A stretch of 64,000 nucleotides of DNA from Saussurea involucrata. Its lineage: Eukaryota; Streptophyta; Magnoliopsida; Asterales; Asteraceae. This document shows, piece after piece, positions 1 through 12,293 of this stretch. The notes beneath the pieces were generated by a model. It saw nothing but the letters and a program-made list of their open reading frames with translations, searched no databases and was not told where the DNA came from. Within the stretch, counting starts at the first letter, position 1. The number at the start of each line of letters is the position of its first letter. A program made the position numbers and the translations under genes. The DNA is taken from NCBI GenBank assembly GCA_033807775.1, contig CM066314.1, positions 39,794,001-39,858,000 of the forward strand, in the 5' to 3' direction.

Positions 1-484
1 TAGGGGTGAATCTCTCCTCAAATCATTTTCTGCTTCTTTCACGAAATCGAAATTTCTCTGAACCCTAGTTCTTCGATGCTGCTTCTTTCACGCCACTTCT
101 TCAACCATCCTTCCTCAATCAGGTAATCGACTCATTTGATTTTGTATCTGATTTTGTCTCAATTTTGTATCTGATTTTGGGTCCGATATTTGATTTTGGG
201 TCTCATCTTTGATTTTTGGTATGATATTTTATTTTGTATCTGATTTTGGGTCTCAATTTTGTATCTGATTTTGGGTCTGATCTTGTTATGGTTATTGATT
301 TTGTTATGATTTTGTATCTGATATTTGAGTCTCAAGTATAGTTGCAAACTTTGTATAGCATTTTGATACATGATTGATAGTATTTTCATACATGTTTTTG
401 TAAAGTTGTTGATACATGTTTGATTCATGTTTTGGTATAGCATTTAGATTGATTATTTGGTGTAAAAACACTAAACATCTTACT
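1..484. repeat. AT-rich non-coding sequence with degenerate TATCTGATTTTGGG repeats
   Basis: The first ~120 bases are pyrimidine-rich and could be a transcribed leader; a CAG|GTAATC splice-donor-like site sits near 121-128, but no ORF supports a gene. From about 130 to 340 the words TTTGTATCTGATTTTG and GGGTCTCA recur in imperfect tandem. The open frames here simply read through this repeat. No function is assigned. Confidence 0.4.
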
Positions 485-690
485 AGGGGTAAATTGGTCA
501 TTTAACCGGTCATGTTTTGTTCTGTCCAGTTTTGTCCATGTCTTACCAAACGCTGGACAACTGTCATGTCCTGTCCAGTTCTGTCATGAACTGTCTTGTC
601 CTGTCTTGTCTTGTCTTGTTCTGTCCTATCCTGTCCTGTCCAGTTCTGTCATGTCATGTCATGTCTGCGTACCAAACGCACCCTATATGT
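485..690. repeat. CTGTC/TTGTC pentamer-rich block, possible MITE remnant
   Basis: About 110 bases (565-665) are mostly CTGTC, TTGTC and CATGT words. The block ends with TACCAAACGCACCC near 670-684, and an internal ACCAAACGC lies at 547-555. Termini reading GGGTGCGTTTGGTA are common in plant hAT/PIF-type MITEs, so this may be an expanded MITE, but I cannot define both ends or a target duplication. Confidence 0.35.
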
Positions 691-1468
691 TTCAATATGT
701 TTTTTTGTACTTAGTTATGTAACCTATTCTATTCTTTTACTATTTTTTATTCTTATTATTCTTTTCCGAAAACTCTTTGTAATTTACCTTTTTGTCTAAC
801 TCTCAAGATCGTCAATACTTTTCAATTTCTCCTGATTTTATTTGACAAACTTTACGAGACACTTAGTACCCCCAGCAAAATCTTTTTCAAACTTTTTCGC
901 AAGCCATAGGATTTTTGGAAAACGAACACCCTATACTTTTGGGTATGTAAATACTAAATAGTTTGCCTCCAGGTTCTGCATCAAAAACTTGTACATGCAC
1001 AGTGAAGGCATACGCGACCTAGGACATGCGATAGATTGCTTTGCACAATGTAGCTTCACATATATACCTTATGGTACAAAAATTGCGATAGGGACAAGCG
1101 AGGCTAATATCATAGTGACCATATCGTGAAGGCTTCAGGGCTCGACACACCCATGTTGCATAGGAATATTTAACGGTTTAAAGAACGGTTCATGGTCCTT
1201 TGTTCAATTACTCTCTCCATATTATTACTACTAAATACTTCCAAGCCTTAATACAAACCTGAAGCTTAAATCTACATATTTTTCTATAGTTTTTATGTTT
1301 GCAAGTTTGTATTGTAATCATCATAATTGATGGTGGGCTTCTCTCGATGGCCTCATCCATGATTTGGGTTTCCATGTAAATTCAGTGTTGTGCTCTATCT
1401 CTTTACTTTATTACGCATCAAGTTTATCACATTATTGTTTGCTACGTAGCTATAACTATAATTCAATT
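691..1468. other. Non-coding, nothing recognised
   Basis: AT-rich sequence without a credible ORF, RNA gene or repeat structure. A few TGCGATA words (1028, 1087) resemble the motif repeated in the Tekay LTRs further right, but no LTR boundary is visible. Confidence 0.4.
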
Positions 1469-2215
1469 CAGGGTCGTTCTTGACATTTTATGAGACCTGG
1501 GTGATTTATAAAAAATGGGTCATTCATATCTACAATTTTTTTATAAGTGCTTTTATTATAAAAAAAACCATTTGTTGATGATAAATATAAATAATTCATA
1601 CAAAACAACTTCAATAATAATTCGTACAAAACAACTTCAATGAAAATTCATACAAAACAACTTCTTCGAGCATTCTTGGACGCAAAATCATCAATAATAG
1701 TATCTAAATCAATGCTATCTAGTATATCTTTTTCAATACATAGTAGCGCCAATCCTTTTAGCCTTTCGTGTGACATTGATGACCTCAAGTATGTTTTCAA
1801 TAACTTCAACTTTGAAAAACTCGTCTCGGCAGATGCTATGGTCACAGAAACTGTCAACATAATTCGATATGCAACTGAAACATTAGGATAACAATATGCA
1901 ATTTTGACAAACTCAAGAATCTCAACCGCCGACATTGATTTACATGGTAAAGTCACTTGCAACACCTTTAATTCAGAAAAAAGTCATTTAAATCAACATC
2001 CGACACATTATTATGACAAAAGGTATTAGCAAAATTAGCACAACATCTCATCAATTCATTCTCATCCAATGCCTTTAGTTTATCAGAATCAAATAAGAAT
2101 CCAAAAGTTCTTTTAAACTTCTTTAATTGTTCAAATGTATTATTCAATGAAGAAATTGTCATATCCACAATGGTTAGAAAGTAATTAATTCTAAAAGATT
2201 CAGATGCTTGCATAT
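1469..2215 (-). mobile_element. hAT transposon remnant, 3' part
   Basis: The minus strand carries the C-terminal end of a hAT transposase. Beyond it lies CAGGGTCGTTCTTGAC at 1469-1484, which looks like the CAGGG-type terminal repeat of plant TTF-type hAT elements. The transposase side is cut off at about 2214, where chromovirus sequence begins. The 5' half of the transposon is not found anywhere in the window. Confidence 0.55.
1648..2213 (-). pseudogene. hAT transposase C-terminal fragment (TTF-type zinc-finger/HAT dimerisation family)
   Basis: Two adjacent minus-strand pieces, 1968-2213 and 1648-1965, read as one protein with a frame change near 1968. The first part (SFRINYFLTIVD, then a F-E-Q-L-K-K-F region) matches the segment before the dimerisation domain of plant TTF-type hAT transposases. 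The second carries the hallmark of the hAT C-terminal dimerisation domain: a run around residues 40-75 with TVSVTIASAETSFSKLKLLK and SSMSHERLKGLALLCIEKD. In a working element this region lets transposase monomers dimerise on DNA. The catalytic core and zinc finger are missing, so this is a dead fragment. Family assignment is confident; subfamily less so. Confidence 0.8.
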
Positions 2216-2225
2216 GACTATTTTT

Positions 2226-4356
2226 TACAATTTCTAGGACATGTAATCACTTCCGCAGGAATCAAGGTTGATCCGGTAAAAATAGAAGCAATGATGAATT
2301 GGGAAACAACGAAGAACTCATCGGAGATTCGAAGCTTTTTGGGCCTAGCAGGCTATTATCGGAGATTTATAAAAGACTTTTCCAAGATTGCGTCTTCCGT
2401 GACAGTTTTAACACGAAAAAATGTAAAGTTTGTATGGACTGAAAAGCAAGAGTCAGCTTTTAGAACTTTACAAAAGAAATTATGTGAAACCTCTGTTCTT
2501 GCACTGCCAAAAGGAACAGAAGATTTGGTGGTATATATTGATGCATCCATAATGGGTTTGGGGTGTGTCTTGATGTAACGCGGCAAAATGATTGCTTATG
2601 CATCAAGACAACTCAAAGAGCACGAGAAGAATTATCCTACCCATGGTTTAGAATTGGCAGCAGTAGTGTTTGCTTTAAAGCTATGGCGGCTTTACTTGTA
2701 TGGAACGAAGTATTGTGCATCCTTTTTACTGATCATAAAGGCTTAAACATGTTTTTGATCAGAAAGAACTTAATATGCGACAACGCCGTTGGTTAGAACT
2801 ACTTAAGGATTATTATTGTGAATTGCATTACCATCCTGGTAAAGCAAATGTAGTAGTTGATGCTTTAAGTAGAAAAGAATATAGTGGGTGCTTGAAAGTG
2901 ACTAACGCCAGAATTGATGTAATGTCAAGTCTAATTGAAAAGATCAAGGCGGCTCAAACGGAGGCCTTATTGGAAGAAAATCTTAAGAGCGAAGTTATGG
3001 TTAAGCAACATCTTCAATTGACTGAAGATGGTCGATGAGTTAAACTTTTTCAGGGCCGCATATGGGTGCCAAAGATTGGGGAAAATCGAGAATTAGTTCT
3101 TGAAGACGCTCACAAGTCCAAATATTCTATGCACCCTGGAAGTACTAAGATGTATAGAGACTTAAAGTTGCACTATTGGTGGCCGACTATGAAGTTAGAT
3201 GTGGCACGGTGTGTAGAGAAATGGGTGACATGTTCGTTAGTAAAGGCTGAACATCAACGACCTTTTGGGACTCTACAACCTTTGGAAATTTTTGAATGGA
3301 AGTGGGATAATATTACCATGGATTTTGTGACTATGTTACCGAAGACGTCGAGATGTAACGATACTATTTGGGTGATAATAGACCGTTTGACCAAGAGCGC
3401 TCACTTCTTACCAATGATAGAAGCTTCACCAATAGATAAGCTAGCCAAGTTATACATTGATGAAGTAGTGTCAAGACATGGCATACATGTGTCTATAGTC
3501 TCTCACCGTGACAGTCGATTTACTTCAAGATTCTGGAAAACTCTGCAAGAAGAGTTGGGTACGAGAGTAAACTTGAGCACAGAATACCATCCATAAACGG
3601 ATGGGTAAAGTGAAAGGATAATTCAGACCTTGGAAGACATGCTAAGATCTTGTGTAATTGATTTCCGAGGTAACTGGGATACACATTTACTCTTAGTAGA
3701 GTTTGCGTATAATAATAGCTATCATTCAAGTATCGGGAGGGTACCTTTCGAAGCTTTATATGGGAGAAAGTGTAGGACTCCGATATGTTGGTTGGAAGCG
3801 GGAGAAAACAATTTGATGGTCCATAAATTGTTCAACAAACGGAGGATAAAGTTAAGAAGATTCGGAAACACTTAAAGGCAACTCAAGATCGATAAAAGAG
3901 TTACACCGCTCAGAAAAGGAGACCTATAGAATTTCAAGTTGGGGAGCGAGTGATGTTAAAAGTATCCCCTTGGAAAGGTATAATAAGATTGGGAAGCGTG
4001 GAAAACTGAGTCCTCGTTTTCTTAGACCCTTTACTATAATTAAACGAGTAGGACTTCAAGCTTACCAGTTAGAGCTTCCACCAGAATTGGAAGGGATTCA
4101 TAATACTTTCCATGTTTGTTATCTTCAAAAATGTTTAGCTGAAGAAGAAAATGTTATACCTCTCTCCGAAATATAGGTGGATCAGAAAAGTCACTGTGTC
4201 GAAGAACCTGAAGCAATATTGGAAAGAAAACCCAAGAAGCCACGACAAAAGGAAGTCATCATGGTCAAAGTACCATGGAAACATCATAGAGGAACCAACG
4301 TGACTTGGGAAGCAAAAGAAGACATGAAGATTAGATATCCTCACTTGTTTGTATAA
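2226..4356 (+). pseudogene. Degenerate chromovirus pol: RT end, RNase H, integrase, chromodomain
   Basis: From the left: the end of RT (QFLGHVITSAG, then SEIRSFLGLAGYYRRFIKDF), RNase H beginning with VVYIDAS-MGLGCVL, an integrase zinc-binding region (HPGSTKMYRDLKLHYWWP) and the integrase core with D in MDFVTMLP and D in the VSHRDSRF stretch. The core continues as SERIIQTLEDML, which keeps the catalytic-type Glu. The tail is chromodomain-like (HHRGTNVTWE...MKIRYPHLF). Damage includes an in-frame stop at 2576-2578, frame changes around 2700-2780 and 3030, stops at about 3594 and 3606, and further frame changes near 3840-3970 and 4174. It is clearly inactive and older than the inserted Tekay copy. 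Confidence 0.85.
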
Positions 4357-4398
4357 TTCAGATTTCGAGGAAGAAATCATTTACAAGTTGGGGAGAAT

Positions 4399-5741
4399 TG
4401 TAACATCTCAAATTTTCCATAATTATGGTATGTGTTGTTATGGAAAAATCCATTTATTATGAGTTGGACAATTTTAGAAATTGTCAATTTAAGAATGCTA
4501 AGTGACGAGAAATTGTTTAGTTTTGATCTTAATACAAAGATTTAACGGAAGTATGGAATTAAGTTAAATGTTGATGACTAAGAGCAAAAAGTGTAATTAG
4601 CCAAAGAGTTTTGGGCTAATTGTTAAAGTGGAAACCTGAGGTATATAATTAGAAGAATTCGATTCTTGTAGCAAAAATATCTGAGTTGATTCTCTAAAGT
4701 CGGTTTAAGCTAGGAAGAGAGACATCGAGTTCTCTGTGAATTTGGTAAGGGTTTCATCTTCTTTTTGATCAATTCCTTTTAGGATTTGTATTCACAAAAC
4801 AATTCGTTATCTCTTTCTCATTTAGATTCTGAACTAGTTGGTGCAAAGGATTTGAGCAATTTTATTTTGTTATCGTTCTGGACTCTAAAATTCAGGTGAG
4901 TTCATCTTCTTTTGTATGTCGAATATTCTATTTGGAATCGAAATCACCTTTTGAATTATATATGTATTATCAGCAGTGTTTGGTTTAAATCGAGTAGAAA
5001 CTGTGGAAATAAGATTATAGTCCGGATGGTTTTCCGGATAGGGTTGGTTTTTCCGGATGTTACCCGGATTACATGGTTTTCCGGATGTTACCCGGATTAC
5101 ATGGTTTTCCGGATGTTACCGGATTTCTTTAGCTACCAAACTTGGTTTTCGGATGTGTTTCCCGGTTGGTTACCGGACTTGGTTTTTCCGAATGTGCATT
5201 ACTGATAGTCTCCGGAACTAAGTTTTCCGAAACTTATGTTTTCGGGTAAATCCCAAATATAAGTTCCAAACGTGGCTTTTTTGCAATAATAATGTAGGTA
5301 TTTAACAATTTTCTGATTCTTTTATTTCTCGATAGGTATGAGAATTGGAAATTTCATATAGAAAATACCTTAGGTATTCTGATGAAACCTGTATAGGTGA
5401 GATCTCCTTATATTGAATTTAATGGTTTTGTTTGAATTCATTCACGTTATAAGGAGATGATTATTTTAAGCATAAAATTGTATGTTTATAATAATCGCAC
5501 GAAAATATACATGTGTACTGGATCCATAGGCACAAGAATTATCTTTAAACGTGGAATAGGCATGGATTAATTGTAATTCCCGTTTTGCATTGTGAAATGA
5601 GGAATAGGCCTGGTTTAATTGTAATTCTCATTTCTATACCAAAATAGGCATGGTTTAAATTGTAATTTATTTGGCATGAGCTGAAATCTAGAATCCTCAG
5701 TGATTCGTAGTGGCGCTCTTAAACATGATAATGTGACTTAC
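4399..5741 (+). repeat. 3' LTR of old chromovirus, first part
   Basis: It starts TGTAACATCTC just after the polypurine-like tract. It contains a small cluster of CCGGATGTTACC words (about 5025-5215), reading TTTTCCGGATGTTACCCGG several times. The LTR is cut at 5741 by the CTTAC target duplication of the younger element and continues at 14031. Confidence 0.75.
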
Positions 5742-7445
5742 TGTAATAACCAGGTATGTTATTGGTCTATTTTAATTTAATTAAATTTTATTCATTTTAG
5801 TTTAAGGTTAGTTTTATAAGTTATAAGTTAAGGAGTAAGTTTTAATTTTTATATAGAAGTGAGAGGGTATGTTATGTCAATTAAGGGAAGTTTGGGGTTA
5901 GTTTGGCTAATGTGACTAAAATCAATCACACCACCGCTCCATTTCTTCTAGTATGGGTGAGGTGTCACTCATTAACACAACTTTGAGATATTTGTTCTCA
6001 TTATGTGTCTAGCGTGTGTGTGTTTTCGGTGAACAAAGAAAAGAGAGAAAAGAGAGAGAACCGTAAGAAAGAAGAATGAAAAGAAGAAGGAAAAACAAGT
6101 GATTTCAGTTGGAGATTTTAAAGGAACAAGCTGTAGAACAAAAGGTATTTATCTTACAAATTCTCTTCTTTATGTTCATAAGTTGCTAAATAAGTTTATA
6201 GATGGGTTGTGATGATTTATGGATATTTAAGAAAAACTGAGCTTGTAGATAGTTGTTATTGATAGTCTTAAACATATCTGCAAAATATCAGAAACATTCT
6301 TGGTCTAAAACTGCAAATTTCTGGGTTTAGGACGAACTTAGTTAATTGAGATAATTATGAACATCATAAGTATCGCAGCCTTGGGTTGCGATATTCATAA
6401 GTATCGCAATAGTGGGTTGCGATAGGATCATTGGTATCGCAGCAGTTGGTTGCGATAGAGTGGTGTATCGCAGCAGTTGGTTGCGATAGAATGAGGTGTC
6501 GCAATGGTGGGTTGCGACAGGGTATGGTGTCGCAGTAGTTGATTGCGACAAAGAGGTGGTGTCGCAATAGTTGGTTGCGACAAGAGTTGTGTGTTGCGAT
6601 AAAGGGTTATCAAAATTAGTTAGTTGCGATAGGAGTCAAGGGTTTTTGGGTTTTTGAGATATTTGTATTTATCTGGTTTCAGATTCTGTGAATTTTGGGG
6701 TGAAAGATCGGAGTACTTGAGAATAGCTTGAGAAGGATTTATGTTACGCAATCAGGTGAGTTTTACGTTAAAATGTTTTTAAACTGGAATACATATATAT
6801 GTGGATTGAAAATATGATAAGTAGTGTGATTATGTGTATATGTATGAAGTATTATATATAGAGATGTATATTATATTTATACAAGTATAACACTACATGA
6901 GAGTACGTTGGCCGGGCTTAGGACCGGTGGAGTTGGCTGTACGGAGGGACAACGGTGTTGGCTGTAATTTTCGTACAACAGAGTTAATTGTTTAGTTGGC
7001 TTGCAACCAACTAATATGGCAATGGAAAATGAGACAGGAAGTACACGATGCACGAGTCTTAATTGGTATTCATCTTTGGATTATGTATATGGTATTTGTG
7101 CAAAAAGGTTTTAAAGCTAACAGGGATTTTCTCACTTAGACCGCTAGGTCTAACCCTCATTTTGTTTTAAAATATGTATTCCAGGTCGTGGAGCGAGTAA
7201 GGACAAGTGATAAGATAATCCATGAAATACTTTTGAAGACGTATGTTTATGAAGATCCGTGACGTGTTTTGTATCTATCATGCTAGTAGTTATCATGTAA
7301 ATTATTAGCAAAAAGTTTGTACTGAAACACTTGTAATGGTTAGAAGACTAAGGGACCGTAAATGAAATATGTTATATCTTTTGTTATGAGACTGTGTTAT
7401 GCCAAATATGTTATTTGTTGTATGTTTGGAATCCGGGTTGTTACA
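5742..7445 (+). repeat. 5' LTR of Tekay element
   Basis: It is 1704 bp. A TATA-like box (TTTTTATATAGAAG, about 5846-5859) would start transcription near 5880-5890, which puts the hairpin-forming repeat array at 6363-6640 in the transcribed R/U5 leader. It ends ...TTGTTACA immediately before the primer site. Confidence 0.9.
6363..6640. repeat. Array of short hairpin-forming units (TATCGCA...TTGCGATA) in 5' LTR
   Basis: Eight to nine imperfect units of roughly 28-32 bp each pair TCGCA(A/G) with a following TGCGA(T/C)A about ten bases later, for example TATCGCAGCAGTTGGTTGCG. Each unit is its own small inverted repeat. The matching array in the 3' LTR is at 12933-13195. Minus-strand open frames over it are artefacts of the repeat. 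Confidence 0.8.
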
Positions 7446-7707
7446 GATGGTATCAGAGCCCTAATTTAAGGGATTTAGGTATTCGTATTTGTACCTAGAC
7501 TTAAACTGCATGTGAAGTAGGATGTCCCTATTTTTGTAGAACCTTGGGATGTTAAGTATAAAAAGGTAGAAGGAACATCATGTAAGGTAATTTCAGATTA
7601 CACCTGGCCAGTGTAATTGTGATCTTACAGGTACATGTTTGAACTGGAATATCTTGTTATATAGGGTATGTGATTATGTGTATATTAACCTTGTTTGAAT
7701 CTACAGA
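7446..7707 (+). other. Untranslated leader of Tekay element
   Basis: This ~260-nt leader sits between the primer site and the gag start. The stretch with ACCTGGCCAGTGTAA (about 7601-7615) and GGTACATGTTTGAACTGG is recognisably shared, with changes, with the leader of the non-autonomous element (about 18070-18120). It may hold the packaging signal. Confidence 0.5.
7448..7459 (+). other. Primer binding site, initiator tRNA-Met type (Tekay)
   Basis: TGGTATCAGAGC lies two bases inside the 5' LTR end. It matches the usual plant tRNA-iMet 3' end complement used by most LTR retrotransposons for minus-strand priming. Confidence 0.85.
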
Positions 7708-10700
7708 ATGGCAAGTGGTACTAGACAAACGAATCGGGAGGGAGGAGGAAATACTAATAGAACGAATCCAACAGTTGGGACAAGGGGAAGAGGGGGAGAA
7801 AGAGGTAGAGGCAGAACAGGCATCAAAGTTCAACCGCGAGGTGCAGAATTTGTTACGAGAGGCGACTTAGCGGCTGAAAATGGAAGATTACAGGCAAATA
7901 TCCAAGCTATGTTCAACCGAACTCATAATACTGAAACGGAAATACCATATCCTACTCATGAAGACGAGATGCCTATTACACCTACTGTCGTACCAGTGAC
8001 GAAGAAGTGTGATTATAAAATGTTCCTAAGTTGCAAACCTCCGACCTACTCAGGAGAAAGGGAGCCAGTGAAAGCTTTGAGGTGGCTGAAAGAAATAGAA
8101 GTTATCTTCAAAACTAGTAAGTGTGCCGAAGAGGATAAAGTACTATATGGGAATGCAATGCTAAAAGCCGATGCTCTATACTGTTGGGAAGCTCTTATTT
8201 CCTCTGGAGGATCTGACATATATTCTACTTTCTCTTGGGAAGAATTCGTTATAGCTTTTAGGAAACAATTTTGTCCCCAAGCAGCAGTTAAACAATTGGA
8301 AGGGGAGTTTATGAACTTGCAGCAAGGGAATTTATCAGTTCGGGACTATACCGCTCGTTTTCTGGAAAAGTCTCGTTTCGCGGAATACTACGTTGCCACG
8401 GAGGCAATGAAGATGGAAAGGTTTATCTTCGGGTTAAATTCAGAAGTCAGAAGGCTAGTGACTGCAAAAGGACCCGATACCTTCTCAGCCGCAGTAGATG
8501 TCGCGGAAAATGTGGAACGGGATAATAGGAGGGATGCTAGTGATAAAGGTATGGGAAAAAGAAAGTGGGAAGGACCACAGTATGATCCAAAGAAGTCCAG
8601 GTTTCAGAGGTTTGATAACCGTCTGCCTTTCCGACCAGCGGAAAGACCTTGTCCGAAATGCAACCGTATCCACCAAGGAAATTGTCAACTTGATTCTCGG
8701 GTTTGTTATAGGTGTGGGAAGACCGGACATGTTGCTAGAGACTGTCGAGTAACGCGGTTTTGTTTCTTATGTAATTCTCCGGATCACATTCAGTCTGATT
8801 GTCCGAGGGGAAGAGTACAGCAAGGGGGTACGTCGGGGAGACCAGCGGGTGTTAGACCAGTAGTACAAAGGCCAGAGCAACCAAGAGCAAGGGGTCGTGC
8901 ATTTCAGATGACAGCACAAGAAGCGGAGGAAACTCCGGATGTGGTTACAGGTACATTTTTAATAAACTCTACACGTGCTAAAGTGTTATTTGACTCCGGT
9001 GCAAACCGATCATTCGTATCTCCTTCATTTGCTGCTTATATGCATTTAAAGCCTAAAGTGTTAGATCATGCTTTAATGGTAGATACTGCAAATGATAATC
9101 AAGTATCCGTTAAAGAGGTTTTTTATAGTTGTGTGATAAATATAGAGGGGTGTGGAGTACCTACTCAATTATTTCCTATAGCCTTGATTGAGTTTGATGT
9201 AGTAGTGGGGATGGATTGGTTAGCCGAGAATCAGGCTAACATAGTTTGTGATAAGAAATTAATCAATGTTGTCTTACCTGAGAGGGGACCGGTAGTGATT
9301 TATGGTGACCGTAGAAATCATCAGTCTTGCCTTATATCTATGTTAAAAGCTCGTAAGTGTGTCAGCAAAGGTTGCCCGAGTTACTTAGCTTATGTGATAG
9401 ATATTAAGCCAAAAAAGAATAAGTTGGAAGATATTCCTGTTGTCCGTGAATTTCCAGAAGTTTTCCCCGAAGACTTGAATAGTCTTCCTCCCGTTAGACA
9501 AGTAGAGTTTGGTATAGATCTGATTCCTGGAGCCGCTCCTATTGCTCGTGCACCGTATCGTTTAGCGCCACCAGAGATGAAAGAAATGATGATGCAACTG
9601 CAAGATCTTTCCGATAAGGGCTTCATAAAACCCAGTTCTTCGCCGTGGGGTGCACCGGTTCTGTTTGTAAAGAAGAAGGATGGTTCGATGAGGATGTGCA
9701 TTGATTATCGGGAACTGAATAAGCGCACGATCAAGAATAAGTATCCGCTTCCCAGAATTGATGACCTCTTCGATCAATTAGTTAGAGTTTGCTACTTCTC
9801 CAAGATTGATCTAAGATCTGGTTACCACCAGCTGAAGGTTAAGGAAGAAGACATTCTAAAGACTGCTTTTCACACAAGGTACGGTCACTATGAATTCCTG
9901 GTGATGCCATTTGGACTGACGAACGCTCCAGCTGCTTTTATGGATCTAATGAACCGAGTATGTAATCCATATCTCGATAAATTCGTTATTGTGTTTATCG
10001 ATGATATCCTTATCTACTCCCGATCCAAAAAAGAGCACGCACAACATCTTCGTTTAATTCTGGAATTGTTGCAGAAGGAACAGTTATACACTAAGTTCTC
10101 TAAATGTGAATTCTGGCTACGGGAAGTTCAGTTTCTCGGACATGTAGTTTCCGAGAAAGGTATTCAAGTTGATCCGATGAAAGTAGAGGCAATTGAAAAG
10201 TGGGAACCGCCGAAAACGCCAACCGAAGTACGAAGTTTTCTGGGTTTAGCTGGTTACTATCGAAAGTTTATAAAAGATTTTTCTCGTATCGCTACGCCTC
10301 TCACTAAGCTGACCCGGAAGAATCTAAAGTTTGAATGGAAAGCAGAACAGGATGAAGCATTCCGAATATTGAAAGAGAAACTCTGTAGCGCGCCGATACT
10401 AGCATTACCTGAAGGTTCCGATGATTTTGTTGTGTACAGTGATGCTTCCAAACTGGGATTGGGTTGTGTACTAATGCAACGTGGGAAGGTTATCGCTTAT
10501 GCTTCTCGTCAACTAAAGGATCATGAACGGCAGTACCCTACACACGAAATGGAACTTGCAGCAGTTGTGTTCGCACTAAAGATTTGGAGACACTATCTCT
10601 AAGGTTCTAAATGTCAAATTTTTACCGATCACAAGAGTCTCCAACATCTTTTCGATCAGCGGGAATTAAATATGAGGCAAAGAAGATGGCTAGAATTGGT

Positions 10701-12255
10701 GAATGATTACGACTGTGAAATTCTTTATCATCCGGGAAAGGCGAATGTGGTAGCTGATGCACTGAGTCGTCAAGAAAGAAGTGGAACAATAAAAGCCATT
10801 GCACTACGAGCTGGACTTCTACCTAACATCTTTGACGAATTGAAGAAGTGTCAAGTGGAAGCTTTTCAAGAAGAACATTTGAAACCGGAACGGTTAGTGG
10901 GTATATCAGCATTGCTTGTAAAAGATTATCGTGGGTTATTGTGTCTGTGAAACAGAATTTGGGTGCCTCGTTTGGGTGGTTTACGTGATCGGGTACTACA
11001 AGAAGATCATCAATCTCGTTTCTCTATTCATCCAGGTACGAATAAGATGTATAAAGATCTGAAACAATTTTATTGGTGGCCGGGAATGAAAAGAAGTATT
11101 GCTCAGCATGTGGAAGATTGTACTACCTGCAAGAAAGTAAAGATTGAACATCAAAATACGTTTGGTCAGTTACAACGTCTAGAAATACCTATGTGGAAAT
11201 GGGATCATATTACTTCTGATTTCATTACGAAGTTACCAAGGACGACGAAAGGATTTGATGCCATTTGGGTGATCGTTGACAGGTTGACAAAGTCTGCTCA
11301 CTTTCTACCGATAAAAGAAACCTATCCGATGGAAAGTCTAGCCAAGTTATACATCAACGAAATAGTAACTCGACATGGAGTTCCAATCTCGATTATTTCT
11401 GATCGTGATAGTCGTTTTACATCAAGATTCTGGAGGAGCTTTCAAAGAGAAATGGGAACGCAAATAAAGCTAAGTACAACGTATCATCCTCAAACTGACG
11501 GTCAAAGTCAACGAACAATTCAGACTTTGGAAGATATGCTCCAGGCCTGCATTGTGGATTTTGGGGGATCGTGGGATAAGCATTTACCGTTGATTGAATT
11601 TGCCTACAACAACAGTTGTCATTCCAGCATACAAGTGGCACCGTTTGAAGTTCTGTATGGTAGAAAATGCCGAACGCCTCTGTGTTGGAACGAAGTGGGA
11701 GAGAAACAGTTAGCGGGACCAGATATAGTTCAGTTAACCGCGGATAAGATTACTCAGATTCGAGAACGATTGAAAGTGGCTCAAGACAGACAGAAAAGTT
11801 ACGTTGACCGACGCCGAAAGCCGTTAGAATTTCAAGTTGGAGATTTCGTAATGTTGAAAGTCTCACCTTGGAAAGGAGTCATTCGATTTGGGAAACAAGG
11901 TAAGCTTAGTCCAAGGTACATCAGGCCGTTTGCAATTACGGAAAGGATCGGTGAAGTAGCCTACAGGTTGGATCTTCCGCCAGAGTTAAGCAGGATTCAC
12001 AACGCGTTTCATGTATCGAATTTTCAAAAGTGTTTGGTTACGCCAGATCAGGCCGTTTCTCTACCAGATATACAAGTTGATGAAAAGCTGAATTATGTGG
12101 AGGAACCTGAAGCCATAGTTGACTACAAAGTTAAAGTGTTGCGGAACAAAGTAATTAGGCAAGTGAAAGTTCAGTGGAGACATCATAGAGGTCACGATGC
12201 TACCTGGGAATCAGAATTAGATATGAGAGCCAAATACCCTCATCTTTTCACTTAA
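7708..12255 (+). pseudogene. Tekay gag-pol polyprotein with two in-frame stops
   Basis: One frame of about 1515 codons is broken only by TAA at 10600-10602 and TGA at about 10948-10950. Domains in order: retrotransposon gag (residues ~115-260); two CCHC knuckles, CYRCGKTGHVARDC (~333-346) and CFLCNSPDHIQSDC (~352-365); aspartic protease with FDSGANRSFV (~428); RT with YRELNKRTIKNKYPLP (~667) and active-site VFIDDIL (~763); RNase H (VVYSDASKLGLGCVL, ~907). These are followed by an integrase HHCC region (~1100-1140), the integrase core and a C-terminal chromodomain (~1455-1510, HHRGHDATWE). The start ATG has an AGAATGGCA context. The third catalytic position of integrase reads Gln (SQRTIQ), not Glu. 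So despite its good overall state the copy is predicted to be non-autonomous. Confidence 0.93.
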
Positions 12256-12273
12256 CTGAATTCCGAGACAGAA

Positions 12274-12293
12274 TTCTTTTAAGGGGGAGATGT
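12274..12293 (+). other. Polypurine tract of Tekay element
   Basis: AAGGGGGAGA at 12281-12290 directly precedes the 3' LTR start at 12294. This is the expected plus-strand priming site. Confidence 0.8.

Noticed and set aside
6342..6613. Minus-strand ORFs with repeated Cys-Asp-Thr / Ser-Gln-Pro-Thr words (also 12927-13175)
   Set aside because: They are three-frame readings of the LTR hairpin array, with no domain; open only because of the repeat composition.
7670..7870. Alternative start at 7670 upstream of Tekay gag
   Set aside because: It is a different frame from gag-pol and encodes no known domain; ATG at 7708 opens the 1515-codon frame.
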